Under the pieces are notes generated by a model. The model had not been told where the DNA came from and made no database searches. It saw only the letters and a list, made by a program, of their open reading frames with translations. Source: Candidatus Poribacteria bacterium (GTDB taxonomy: Bacteria; Poribacteria; WGA-4E; PCPOR2b). Taken from it: DNA of 34,482 nt. The translations under genes and the position numbers were made by a program. This document shows, piece by piece, positions 26,101-33,740 of the stretch; the stretch's first letter is position 1, and each line of letters opens with the position of its first letter. The stretch covers positions 1 to 34,482 of the forward strand of contig JAJDUM010000091.1 in assembly GCA_022826645.1 (NCBI GenBank). The letters run 5' to 3'.

Positions 26101-26442
26101 GTCGATATTGTAATCGAAGGGTTACTCCGTCTGGCAGATACGCAGGCACAGACAGGGGCGCATAAAGATGCTGGTACAACTTATCTACGTATCCGCTACC
26201 TGTATAAGGATCATGACCCGTTCAGGGCATTCCAAGCGACCGTTTATGCTGCCGATGCCTTCGCCAAAGCCGGTGAAACCTTAGCCCAAGCAGCATACAC
26301 TCACCAAGCAAAGGATGAGTACGAAAACGCGATTGAGTTTTATGAATCAATTATTCCACAGGTACAGGATGCGGGCGAGCGGAAGAAATGGGACGCACTA
26401 TACGATTATGCACAAAGCAAGCTTCAACAACTTTTTGAGTAA
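23131..26442 (+). CDS. Large exported tetratricopeptide-repeat protein
   Basis: From the ATG at 23131 the protein has 1103 residues: a signal peptide (1 to about 29, KILVIIVTTTWMIYPTFA) followed by more than twenty TPR units, almost to the end. Typical helix pairs read YDEAIQHYKQL, YEEAIKAYEKV, YPEAIHEYQKV, YAQAMREYQRV and YEQAIEAYDVI. Adjoining DYPQSADADDARFLMGE-type segments are characteristic of the periplasmic BamD/YbgF-like TPR families. It should be a periplasmic protein-binding solenoid. It is the first gene of a cluster: the beta-barrel gene starts 6 bases after its stop and the ExbB-like and TonB-like genes follow. The partner is unknown. No catalytic domain is present. Confidence 0.85.
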   Translation: MTRQAALSFCKILVIIVTTTWMIYPTFAGERDEYVFAYKLFQEGVYVIAKDELKAFIQDYPQSADADDARFLMGECALQLGQYDEAIQHYKQLQIDYPDSPLRLDAVRGTAAAWFRQGRYEEAIKAYEKVVTSSDDASVISHSLYLIGESYDNLGLYQKSGEYYEQVLTRHPQSDEASDALYAKGWSLYRLKKYGEAYDALTSFIKQYPTHYAIPEASYRAAESLFNLGEWAKAQPAYQQVIDTYQKDETHRQLAIDARFRLGECYFQQKLMGEAKNTFELLLREHGASPIVAEAQYWIAEVLLEEEKYPEAIHEYQKVVTLYPQSEVVDDAQYGIAMAHFLKGDYPKAGSEFKKVAENRRSELSDAARFRLGECHRLQREFNTAILHYKKVRAKSGYTDDALYGRATSAFELRDYSQTIEVLNALLSSQPSSPLRPYALYQLGLAYFNQQAYQESSQALDSFLSENRNANLETAPTDEALFWKARARFELEDYSATLQACEELLQRFPSSRLRYRAEFFIAESTYWREQTPQAYQLARRKYQALLEKQSQIASNALGAEWAEKCRYGIGWTYFSEATLSTDSAEQQKHYQAAAAAWKEVLANHPNGTLADKTQYHIGIAHVNLKKYNEGIQAFRVVLSNYPGSDWGDNARYQTAWVLYKQERYPEAITAFNEMLKVHPGSQLVPRAIFGIANAYFKQGKYAQAMREYQRVVDKYPNPIREAGAEKAIDLRPEAQYYIAESLLNLQNYSEAIAAYEKVLQHHPKSDWADDAQYGIAVAYENLDQKEKAIQAYRTLTQKYPNRELAPDVQLQIGRHYYNEKDYKRAIAEFQSAINQYPDTSSAWLAQYNIGKCYIALGSYRQAIGAFEAVDRRSDFAATAAYEIGYTWYDQNNPSRNLGNAVKALLAVPEKYPQSADVPRALLVAGECYKELIELDQAVAVYHRLLNDYPESEQAQWAQLALGDTYRAQQNYEQAIEAYDVIRKAGTDRYSVDIVIEGLLRLADTQAQTGAHKDAGTTYLRIRYLYKDHDPFRAFQATVYAADAFAKAGETLAQAAYTHQAKDEYENAIEFYESIIPQVQDAGERKKWDALYDYAQSKLQQLFE

Positions 26443-26448
26443 ATTTGG

Positions 26449-28401
26449 ATGACAGGGATGAACAGAAGATGGGCAAGTAAAAATGGAAGGTGGAACCGGC
26501 GGGCAAAGCGTTCTATACAATATGCTCGACGCAATACCTTCTCCGTTTTATGTTTTACGTTTTGCGTTCTGATCAGTTTATCACAAGTCTATGCTCAAAT
26601 GTTGGAACCATCGGAAGAACAGCTGGAATCAGATCTACCGGACGAAGTCATCGCAGAGGTCATCGATACCACCCGAATCGTGCTTGAACCACGCAGTCGC
26701 TTTAGCGACCCGCTGGTGCCCCAACTAATTCACGCTATCGCACTATATCCCAAAGAACGTCTGTGGAATCTACCCGCCACTACTACACCCCAAAAAGCTG
26801 TCAAGCCCACCGCTCCACCACCAAAAAACTATAGGATTTACCTCAGCGCTTATCCAAGTTTGCCAGCATCATTGGCTTATCAGGTCCTTTTTGCGGGGCG
26901 CACGGAACAGACACACGGTTTCCTCCATCTGAACCGACAGCAATTGGGTGAGGCCCGGACCAAAGAACGAGGTGATTATAACCTTGATAGGGTTCGCGGT
27001 GGATTTAGTCATCAGTATCAGAAATTGAGTGAAATCTCCCTTGACCTCGGATTAAATCTCAAGTCCTTAGAGTGGCTATCTACAGGCGGGGATTCAAGCC
27101 CTCAGAAGGATCTGCTGCTTGTCCGCTCTGATCTGAATTGGCAACACCAAATTTCCGAAACAACATGGTCAACATTGAATCTCGATACAACGCGACTTCG
27201 CGTTGATCATGATGGGTCTGAGTTGTGGGATGAAGCGGAGGATTGGCGACTTAACTTTGATATGGCAGCTTCGTGGCCCTTCTTGAACCCAATCCACGCT
27301 GGTGGTAAGGTAGAATATTTTTCCGCGGGAGATACCAGGGAAATAATCGCTCGATTGTATGCCCGCGATGAGTTCACGTCATTTGGTCCCTTCGTCTGCA
27401 GCATAGGCTTGGAGGGGGTTAGTCTCCGCAAAGATGACGATGCCCGCGGGGATACCGCAGGCGCGCAGTCAATCATGCAAGACGCAACTCAACAGTCTAA
27501 CACTGAAACTGCCGAAGAGACGTCGGACCTGCGGTTAGACATGGAAGATGCAACTTCAGAACCTGAAGCTGTAACCGGTGAAGACACACCAGACCTACCG
27601 TCAGAGATGGAAGACACAACACAACAACCTGACACCAAAGTTGGTAACGATGAAGCCAATTTGCAGTTAAATCCATCTTTCGCGTTGACAACCCATCTTA
27701 ACAACAACTGGCTAATCCAACTCGACGGATCTCGGACAATCGCACGGCACCAATTATCGACACTTTATTTCGACACAGATTATATAAGCCTCAACCCCAC
27801 CCTTCGTCCGGAAAAAGTTTGGAATGGACAAGTCACACTAAAACATCATCGCGGCGCAAAGTTTGAAGTGGATTTCTCCGGTTTCGTAAAACAGATTAAT
27901 GATCTCGTTACCTTGATTCCTCAAACGGAACATCCCGAAGGGAACAGTGTGCAACCGACCGATACTGGTGAAACGGAACTTGCATGGACACCGACGAACA
28001 TTGATGCGTCACTTTACGGCGGGCAGCTGCTTATTTCCGCTCGTATCGTTGACCGGCTCGACCTACGATTTAAGTACACACATGAGATCGCTGTACCAGA
28101 GATGGGTGAGCAGATTCCTTATAGGGCAGCGGATCGCATCGACTTGGATGCGGTATACTATCTCCCATCGGAGTTCCATGTTACGCTTAAAGCCGAATTG
28201 CGGGGACCGAGGTATGTTGACAGTGCCACCGATGAAACGCTGCAAGGCTATCTCCTTCTGAAACCTAAACTGAGCAAAAAAATTGGGGGCTATATTGATG
28301 CCTTCGTTGGTGGAGCGGTTGCGGTTGGAGAGTATCGTCTGTTAGAGCTGTACGAACTTTCACAGAGTAATTTTGATTTTGGGATTGAGTTAAAATTTTG
28401 A
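26449..28401 (+). CDS. Outer-membrane beta-barrel protein, TonB-dependent-receptor-like, without recognisable plug
   Basis: The 650-residue protein has a long Arg-rich n-region and a hydrophobic signal core (about 31-50, ending VYAQ). A Pro/Thr-rich spacer (105-127) follows, then alternating amphipathic strands to a C-terminal phenylalanine (FDFGIELKF), as in barrels inserted by BamA. The last 150 residues (YGGQLLISARIVDRLDLRFKY and following) resemble the end of TonB-dependent receptors. The N-terminal plug domain is not visible. Residues 342-407 form three tandem 22-residue acidic repeats, probably an extracellular loop. The start has no clear ribosome site; 26458 is an alternative. It lies between the TPR protein and the ExbB-like channel gene, which suggests it is the outer-membrane end of the machine. 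The substrate, if any, is unknown. Confidence 0.7.
   Translation: MTGMNRRWASKNGRWNRRAKRSIQYARRNTFSVLCFTFCVLISLSQVYAQMLEPSEEQLESDLPDEVIAEVIDTTRIVLEPRSRFSDPLVPQLIHAIALYPKERLWNLPATTTPQKAVKPTAPPPKNYRIYLSAYPSLPASLAYQVLFAGRTEQTHGFLHLNRQQLGEARTKERGDYNLDRVRGGFSHQYQKLSEISLDLGLNLKSLEWLSTGGDSSPQKDLLLVRSDLNWQHQISETTWSTLNLDTTRLRVDHDGSELWDEAEDWRLNFDMAASWPFLNPIHAGGKVEYFSAGDTREIIARLYARDEFTSFGPFVCSIGLEGVSLRKDDDARGDTAGAQSIMQDATQQSNTETAEETSDLRLDMEDATSEPEAVTGEDTPDLPSEMEDTTQQPDTKVGNDEANLQLNPSFALTTHLNNNWLIQLDGSRTIARHQLSTLYFDTDYISLNPTLRPEKVWNGQVTLKHHRGAKFEVDFSGFVKQINDLVTLIPQTEHPEGNSVQPTDTGETELAWTPTNIDASLYGGQLLISARIVDRLDLRFKYTHEIAVPEMGEQIPYRAADRIDLDAVYYLPSEFHVTLKAELRGPRYVDSATDETLQGYLLLKPKLSKKIGGYIDAFVGGAVAVGEYRLLELYELSQSNFDFGIELKF
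27472..27669 (+). repeat. Three 66-bp imperfect tandem repeats inside the beta-barrel gene
   Basis: Units start at 27472, 27538 and 27604, each exactly 66 bp (22 codons). The shared peptide pattern begins (x)M-(E/Q)-D-(A/T)-T, continues with Gln/Glu-rich and Thr-rich residues, and ends in an aspartate- or asparagine-leucine pair. The copies have diverged, so this is an old duplication rather than a recent slippage product. Confidence 0.8.
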
Positions 28402-28435
28402 TCGCTTTGATAGTCGATAAGGAGAACCAACTACC

Positions 28436-29140
28436 ATGGGCAACCCTATTGAGATGATAATTTCAGGATTAGAGCAGTTGAGCGGGGGCGGGATCCTTCT
28501 CATTCCTCTGATTGGTTGCTCAATCTGTGCACACGCGATTATTATGGAACGTATTTATCATCTGCGTCGCGAGCGAGTCATCCCATCACAGTTTGTAACC
28601 CGTAGCATCTACCATGAGCTTGTGCAGGGCAATCCCGAAATCGCAATCCAAATGTGTGAGAGACGCCCAGGTCCTTTAACCAATATCCTCCGCGCTGGAA
28701 TAGAACACAGAAATGCCGATGAAGAAACACTCAAACGGGTCATCCGTTTATCCATCAACGGTGAAAAGCCGAAATTGACGCGATACCTTCATATTTTAGG
28801 GATGCTATCCGGTGTTGCGATATACACCGGTCTACTCGGCACATTTCTCGGCATGATAGTCTCATTTGGCAACCTGTATGAGATAGAAGGGCAGGTGGGG
28901 CAGTCGAGTGAGATTGCGAGCGGTATCTCGCAAGCCTTAATCACAACAGCCGCCGGATTAATGGTTGCGCTGCCGACATACGTCGCTTACTATTATTTCA
29001 ACAGCAAGACACAACTCTTTTTAACAGAGTTGGAAAGACACGGCATGTCCCTGGTCCGTTTTCTTGTCGCTGAGGAACATAAGCTGTTTCGGGACGGATT
29101 TGAAGATATTCAGCGTTTGATCCAAGAGGAACCGAACTGA
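28436..29140 (+). CDS. MotA/TolQ/ExbB proton channel family protein
   Basis: The 234-residue protein has three transmembrane helices (about 17-38, 117-145, 160-189) and the family signature: GLLGTFLGMI (132-141) in helix 2 and ISQALITTAAGLMVALP (164-180) in helix 3, including the conserved Thr and Pro. Such proteins form the pentameric stator that uses the proton gradient to drive TonB, TolA or rotary motion. AAGGAGA lies upstream of the ATG. The TGA overlaps the ATG of the TonB-like gene. An ExbD/TolR partner is not encoded nearby, which is unusual. Confidence 0.92.
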   Translation: MGNPIEMIISGLEQLSGGGILLIPLIGCSICAHAIIMERIYHLRRERVIPSQFVTRSIYHELVQGNPEIAIQMCERRPGPLTNILRAGIEHRNADEETLKRVIRLSINGEKPKLTRYLHILGMLSGVAIYTGLLGTFLGMIVSFGNLYEIEGQVGQSSEIASGISQALITTAAGLMVALPTYVAYYYFNSKTQLFLTELERHGMSLVRFLVAEEHKLFRDGFEDIQRLIQEEPN

Positions 29141-30036
29141 TGAGCACGCGAGGTGAAGTTAAACTCAGCGCCTTTTTTGGGATTGCAATCGTTGAACATC
29201 TGGTTCTGATTCTGGTGTTGGCAATGGCAGCCTATACTAAGCCTGTGCCAAAGGTCCATGACACAGCCATAACTGTGGACATTTTGATAAATCAGCCGGA
29301 GCAGAAGCGCAGGGAAGAAGAAATTCCTATCGCAATTCCCCCAACGCTCCGCCCTGAAATCCCCAGCGAATTGCCGCCAATCCAAGCTTCCCACGATGTC
29401 CAGCGATACCTAAATCCTGGTGGTCCGTCCGGAGGCTTACCCACCCGCGCCCTGGCGCGGACCACCAACCAAGATCCAAATCGTTTGGCGTTAGGCGCAG
29501 CCCCTGCAAAAGGACGAAACCAGCCCCTGATAGACGATTTAGAGTCAACGAATGCAAGGGTCCGGGACAAACCGCGAGTTGATGAGGAGGGACACTTCGG
29601 TGCTTCAGCACGTCGAGGTGTTCGAAACACGGATAGAGTGAAACATAGAGGAGAACGTGGACGCAGCGTGACCCGACACGTCTCCACGGGAAATGGCATC
29701 CAAACCGGGCAAAGTAGCGTGACCGACGGTGTTGGCTTCGAGTTTGAAATTTCCGGTGAAGTCAGCGGGCGCGGCTATCGTCTGGGCAAACCCATTCAGA
29801 CACAAGGCAAGCAGGGCGGAGGCGTCCAACTCAGTTTCAAGGTGAGACCGGATGGTACGGTGTATGATGTTCGAGTGAAGCCCGGTTTTCTGACAACAGT
29901 AGGCGAAGTTCGACTCAAAGAACAAGCCAAACGATATGTCGAAAGGATTCGATTCAACGCTTTACCCAAGACAGTGCCGCAGATTAGTCAGTCCGGGGAG
30001 ATCTTCATTAACTTCACAACACAACTAAGCGATTGA
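29140..30036 (+). CDS. TonB-like energy transducer with N-terminal anchor and C-terminal TonB domain
   Basis: The 298-residue protein has one N-terminal transmembrane helix (about 11-31). It carries Glu19 and His20 at its start, next to the position of the functional His of TonB and TolA. A moderately proline-rich segment (62-82), a long Gly/Arg-rich disordered linker (95-200) and a C-terminal TonB/TolA-like domain (about 205-298, VQLSFKVRPDGTVYDVRV and a YVERIRFN segment) follow. It would reach across the periplasm to an outer-membrane partner, presumably the barrel encoded upstream. Its ATG overlaps the ExbB-like gene stop (TGATG). No ExbD/TolR gene separates them as it does in standard systems. 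Confidence 0.8.
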   Translation: MSTRGEVKLSAFFGIAIVEHLVLILVLAMAAYTKPVPKVHDTAITVDILINQPEQKRREEEIPIAIPPTLRPEIPSELPPIQASHDVQRYLNPGGPSGGLPTRALARTTNQDPNRLALGAAPAKGRNQPLIDDLESTNARVRDKPRVDEEGHFGASARRGVRNTDRVKHRGERGRSVTRHVSTGNGIQTGQSSVTDGVGFEFEISGEVSGRGYRLGKPIQTQGKQGGGVQLSFKVRPDGTVYDVRVKPGFLTTVGEVRLKEQAKRYVERIRFNALPKTVPQISQSGEIFINFTTQLSD

Positions 30037-30104
30037 ACGTGTCGTGCGTAATGCCAGATTATCTGACGATATTGGTCCCTTCCCCAGAACATTTAAAATG
30101 GTTG

Positions 30105-30133
30105 TTGACAATTTTTGGGAAAACGATTATAAT
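30105..30133 (+). promoter_or_regulatory. Consensus sigma-70 promoter of the TPR lipoprotein gene
   Basis: A perfect TTGACA (30105-30110), 17 bp, perfect TATAAT (30128-30133). The start would be near 30140, about 70 bases before the ATG at 30209. This is the strongest promoter by sequence in the window. Confidence 0.9.
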
Positions 30134-30208
30134 GAGATAATAACCTCAAACAGGATTCCTGAGAATCCTGCTAATCCACCAATTTAGTTAAAGTTAGGAG
30201 GAATAACC

Positions 30209-31666
30209 ATGAATCGCTGTTTTGTAAACCTTGCCCCATACATCGCGCTTGTAATAATAGCAGCGGTGATCACCGGTTGCACAGGTATGATGCCGTTAAG
30301 TATAAAAGTGCAGAATGCGGACCGTAAATTTGAGGCGGCAGAAGGTATGAACATTCGTGCAGATAGCCCGGAAAATAAAAAAGCAGACATCGCCAAACGG
30401 AAAGAGCTGTTTGATACCGCACTTGAAGGGTATCTCGAAATTATCGCAGCCGATCCGATGGGAAAATATGCAACCTATTCACACTTTCAGGCAGCGGCAA
30501 TCTACAAAAAACGTTTTGAATGGGATAAATCCACAGAGCATTATCAAGCTATCGTAGATATGGCGCCGGCTGGCTTCTTGGGAGGTCGCGCAAAGAGTAG
30601 TATCGCTGATATCCGCAAAAATCGCGACGTTATTAAAGAGAACAGGCGCACCTATCAAAACCACGCGCCTCTCAGCAAAGACTTGGCTCAGCGCGCTAAG
30701 GCGGCTACCGCCCCTGAGGATATAGAGCTATACACGCAACAAGCACAAGATAGCAACGATAAAGCTGTACGTGCGCTTTACGATGAAGCACGCGCATACC
30801 AAACACTCGGTAACTCCGAAGAAGCGATTAAGCAGTTTGAAAGAGTGGTTACAGAGTTCCCGGAACATAGATTGGCACCCCAAGCCCAATTCCAAGTTGG
30901 TAACATCTACTTTTATGAACTCTACGACTACATAGGTGGCTGGCCCGCGTATGTTAAAGTCATTGAGAAGTTTCCGGATTCTTATGAAGCCTCCGATGCG
31001 GAGACCTTACTGAAGGAATCAGAAACGACTCTGACAGAAATTGCTCAGGATCAAGCTGACATTAAAAAGTACACTAACCAGAAAGCACTCGCTTACCTAA
31101 AAGCCGGTCGGAAGGTGCTCCCAAGTGATCTGTATGTCGCAGGGTACGCCGACCGTATCGCCCAGAATTTCCAGAATATCGGATCCGGCTGGGTGAAGCT
31201 GAGAAACTACCCGGCTGCAATTGTTGCGTATCGTACATTGGCAGAAAATCTGTCATACAAAAAGTTCCACGCCGCAGACGCACTGTTCCGGATTGGCGAT
31301 CTGTATCAAAAAGATGGGCAATATCAGCGTGCAATCTCCGCGTTCCAAGATATGTTAGACCAAGCACCTGAGTCCACTTGGCGGGACGAAGCAGTATATC
31401 AGCAAGCCGTTTGCTTTCGGGCTGTCCGTGAGTTCGAGGAAGCCTACAGGGGTTTCAAGGCTTATATGAGTTTGGATAAAGAAGGAAAATACTACCGTGA
31501 AGCCGAACAGATTGTCCGTCAGTACGAACTAGATCAGGATGGAGATGGCTTTAAGTTCTATGTGGAACAGGAAGCTGGCACCTCCGATAAAGATCCCAAC
31601 GACAATCCGGACGCTAAGAAACAACAGGCTGAAGCGGCCGAAGACGCACAGGTTGGTGGAGAGTAG
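30209..31666 (+). CDS. Outer-membrane TPR lipoprotein (BamD/YbgF-like repeats)
   Basis: The 485-residue protein has a lipoprotein signal peptide ending in VITGC, with lipidated Cys24 followed by Thr, which favours outer-membrane sorting. At least six TPR units follow: for example GNSEEAIKQFERVVTEFP near 206, NYPAAIVAYRTLAE, GQYQRAISAFQDML and FEEAYRGFKAYM. The C-terminal tail (about 450-485) is acidic and disordered. AGGAGG lies upstream of the ATG. The gene has its own consensus promoter and a strong terminator, so it is expressed alone and probably highly. It lies directly after the ExbB/TonB-like pair. A role as periplasmic scaffold of the same complex is inference. Confidence 0.85.
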   Translation: MNRCFVNLAPYIALVIIAAVITGCTGMMPLSIKVQNADRKFEAAEGMNIRADSPENKKADIAKRKELFDTALEGYLEIIAADPMGKYATYSHFQAAAIYKKRFEWDKSTEHYQAIVDMAPAGFLGGRAKSSIADIRKNRDVIKENRRTYQNHAPLSKDLAQRAKAATAPEDIELYTQQAQDSNDKAVRALYDEARAYQTLGNSEEAIKQFERVVTEFPEHRLAPQAQFQVGNIYFYELYDYIGGWPAYVKVIEKFPDSYEASDAETLLKESETTLTEIAQDQADIKKYTNQKALAYLKAGRKVLPSDLYVAGYADRIAQNFQNIGSGWVKLRNYPAAIVAYRTLAENLSYKKFHAADALFRIGDLYQKDGQYQRAISAFQDMLDQAPESTWRDEAVYQQAVCFRAVREFEEAYRGFKAYMSLDKEGKYYREAEQIVRQYELDQDGDGFKFYVEQEAGTSDKDPNDNPDAKKQQAEAAEDAQVGGE

Positions 31667-31687
31667 GGCCTACGCAGCTAACTGTAG

Positions 31688-31752
31688 GCGGGGCATCCCC
31701 GATAAATCCCCGATGAATCGGGACAGGCGGGATTTAGAGCAACTTGCCCCGC
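31688..31752. repeat. Palindromic intergenic element (REP/MITE-like)
   Basis: Nested inverted repeats: outer GCGGGGCA (31688-31695) with TGCCCCGC (31745-31752), inner TAAATCCC (31703-31710) with GGGATTTA (31729-31736), and an innermost overlapping CCGAT/ATCGG pair near 31710-31721. It precedes the terminator and is more elaborate than a terminator needs. Whether it recurs in the genome cannot be seen from this window. Confidence 0.55.
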
Positions 31753-31781
31753 GCTGAAATGCGTAAGCCTTATATCCGCAG

Positions 31782-31815
31782 AAAAAGCAGGGAAGACCAT
31801 TCCCTGCTTTTTTTA
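31782..31815 (+). terminator. Strong intrinsic terminator after the TPR lipoprotein gene
   Basis: A 12-bp stem, AAAAAGCAGGGA (31782-31793) with TCCCTGCTTTTT (31801-31812), a 7-base loop and a run of Ts. It is well suited to stop transcription from the consensus promoter at 30105. Confidence 0.88.
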
Positions 31816-31900
31816 TTTCTACATTCTGATCTCAATTCTAAATCTAATGAGACTGTGGGTTGAGTGACAACGGATTCGCAATAGTACAACTTCCCTTTCT

Positions 31901-33619
31901 GTGATGCATCGAAAATCTCTCAGCAGTTGGAATCACTTTTGGCGTGAACCGTCCCTCCTGATCACCGTCATTCTCATCAACACCTTGCTCGTCCTGTTCG
32001 TGGTGTTTCCGCTGTTTCAGGTGTTCAAAACCTGTTTCATCGCGAAGGATGGATCGACACTCACTCTGAAGTATGCCTGGGAACTGTTTTCCAAATCGTA
32101 CAATCGACAGCCGCTCTATAACAGTATCGTCTTGGGCATCTGCGTCGCGTTGCTCGGCACAACCGTCGGATTCGCCTGCGCATACGCCGTCACAAAGACG
32201 GATATGCGGTTCAAACGATTCCTCCAGGCTACTACCCTCTTGCCGATTATCTCCCCACCTTTCGTTATTGCCCTCTCCGCGATCCTCCTGTTTGGTCGAA
32301 ACGGTCTGATTACCCGGAAACTTCTCCAGGAAGGGCTCGGCATCGATCTCTACGCAGCGGGCTTCGACATATATGGCTTGACGGGCTTGGTCATCGTTGA
32401 AACGCTCGCCTACTTCCCGACCGCCTATCTGGTATTGGTCGGTGTGTTGTCGTCCATCGAGCCAGCGTTGGAGGAAGCCGCATCAAACCTCGGCGCATCT
32501 CAATGGAAAGTCTTCCGAACCGTTACCGTTCCCCTATCGTTGCCGGGGATAGTAAATGCGATGCTGCTGTTGTTCATCGAGTCAATGGCAGATTTCGGGA
32601 ATCCGCTCATTTTGGCGGGGCGATTTAATGTACTCTCGGTGCAGGCATATCTCCAGATCACCGGCAACGATAACCTTCCCGGCGGGGCAACACTCGCGAT
32701 GGCACTGCTGCTTCCCTCACTCGCAGTCTATTTCTTACAGCACTATCTCCTCCGTCAACGGGCCTTTGTCGCAGTAACAGGAAGGGCATCAGGATCAGGG
32801 ATGCAAAGAGTTGATAAACGGATACACTATCCGCTGATGGCTATCTGTTGGGGAGCGGTGGGCTGTGTCTTTCTTTTCTATGGATTGGTACTGGTTGGAT
32901 CGTTTACCAAGTTGTGGGGCGTTGATTATTCGCTAACACTGAACAACTACGCCGAAGCCTTTCGACTGGGAGCGGATTATATCTGGGACTCCCTCCTGCT
33001 CGCAGCGATTGCCACGCCGTTAACCGGACTGCTCGGAATGGTCGTTGCCTTTCTGGTTAAGCGAAAGCAGTTTGTGGGACGCAGATTAATGGATATAACA
33101 TCTATGTTAAGCTTTGCGGTTCCGGGGACGGTGGTCGGCATCGGCTACATCCTCGCTTTTAATCAACCACCGTTTATGTTGAGAGGGACAGCGGCAATCA
33201 TCCTACTGCTGTTTATCTTCCGTAACATGCCCGTTGGGATCCGTGCTGCCGCCGCTTCGTTGGACCAAATAGATTCATCGCTGGAGGAAGCTTCGATCAA
33301 TTTGGGTGCAGGCAGCCTGACCACGTTTCGACGGATCCTGTTGCCGCTGATCGCGCCGGCGTTTTTCGCTGGACTCGCTTACAGTTTCGTCCGCTGTATG
33401 ACCGCTATCAGTGCGGTCATCTTTGTTGTCTCCGGTCGGTGGAATCTGATTACTGTGGCAATTTTGGGCTTCGTTGAGAACAGCGACTTCTCGCAGGCGG
33501 CTGCGCTCTCGATGATCCTCATCGCTTTTGTAATGGCTGCGTTGGGACTGATTCAGCTTGTGTTGACGTTGGCTTTCAAGCGGCGTATCACGGAGTTTTT
33601 TCGGGATGCGGGTATCTAA
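31901..33619 (+). CDS. Iron(III)-type ABC transporter permease, two fused permease halves
   Basis: The 572-residue protein contains about 12 transmembrane helices and two binding-protein-dependent permease domains. Each has an EAA loop: EEAASNLGASQWKVFRTV (191-208) and EEASINLGAGSLTTFRRI (462-479). This fused SfuB/FbpB layout is typical of ferric iron (also some phosphonate and thiamine) importers. The substrate-binding protein and ATPase normally sit next to it, but neither is in the window: a terminator lies upstream and a non-coding segment downstream. The start is GTG at 31901 or ATG at 31904, and no clear ribosome site is visible. A weak promoter (TTGAGT 31860, TAGTAC 31882) is possible. 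Confidence 0.88.
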   Translation: MMHRKSLSSWNHFWREPSLLITVILINTLLVLFVVFPLFQVFKTCFIAKDGSTLTLKYAWELFSKSYNRQPLYNSIVLGICVALLGTTVGFACAYAVTKTDMRFKRFLQATTLLPIISPPFVIALSAILLFGRNGLITRKLLQEGLGIDLYAAGFDIYGLTGLVIVETLAYFPTAYLVLVGVLSSIEPALEEAASNLGASQWKVFRTVTVPLSLPGIVNAMLLLFIESMADFGNPLILAGRFNVLSVQAYLQITGNDNLPGGATLAMALLLPSLAVYFLQHYLLRQRAFVAVTGRASGSGMQRVDKRIHYPLMAICWGAVGCVFLFYGLVLVGSFTKLWGVDYSLTLNNYAEAFRLGADYIWDSLLLAAIATPLTGLLGMVVAFLVKRKQFVGRRLMDITSMLSFAVPGTVVGIGYILAFNQPPFMLRGTAAIILLLFIFRNMPVGIRAAAASLDQIDSSLEEASINLGAGSLTTFRRILLPLIAPAFFAGLAYSFVRCMTAISAVIFVVSGRWNLITVAILGFVENSDFSQAAALSMILIAFVMAALGLIQLVLTLAFKRRITEFFRDAGI

Positions 33620-33705
33620 GGGCGGTTTAGCGGAGGGACGAAAGCGAAGGTTCGCACAGAGGATAAATCCTAAATATCGGCGATTGTTGTTTTATCGAAA
33701 AAAGC

Positions 33706-33734
33706 TTGACAAGTTTTGGCAAATGGTATACCAT
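33706..33734 (+). promoter_or_regulatory. Sigma-70 promoter with overlapping palindrome
   Basis: TTGACA (33706-33711), 17 bp, TACCAT (33729-33734). The ten-base perfect palindrome TGGTATACCA (33724-33733) overlaps the -10, a common position for a repressor operator. Confidence 0.6.
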
Positions 33735-33740
33735 AAATAG

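Noticed and set aside
25628..26179. 183-codon - strand open frame antisense to the TPR protein
   Set aside because: The TPR pattern on the + strand is continuous through this stretch; the antisense peptide has no domain.
23131..26442. Repetitive look of the TPR gene as a possible CRISPR or DNA repeat array
   Set aside because: The repetition is at protein level with diverged DNA and no constant repeat/spacer pattern.
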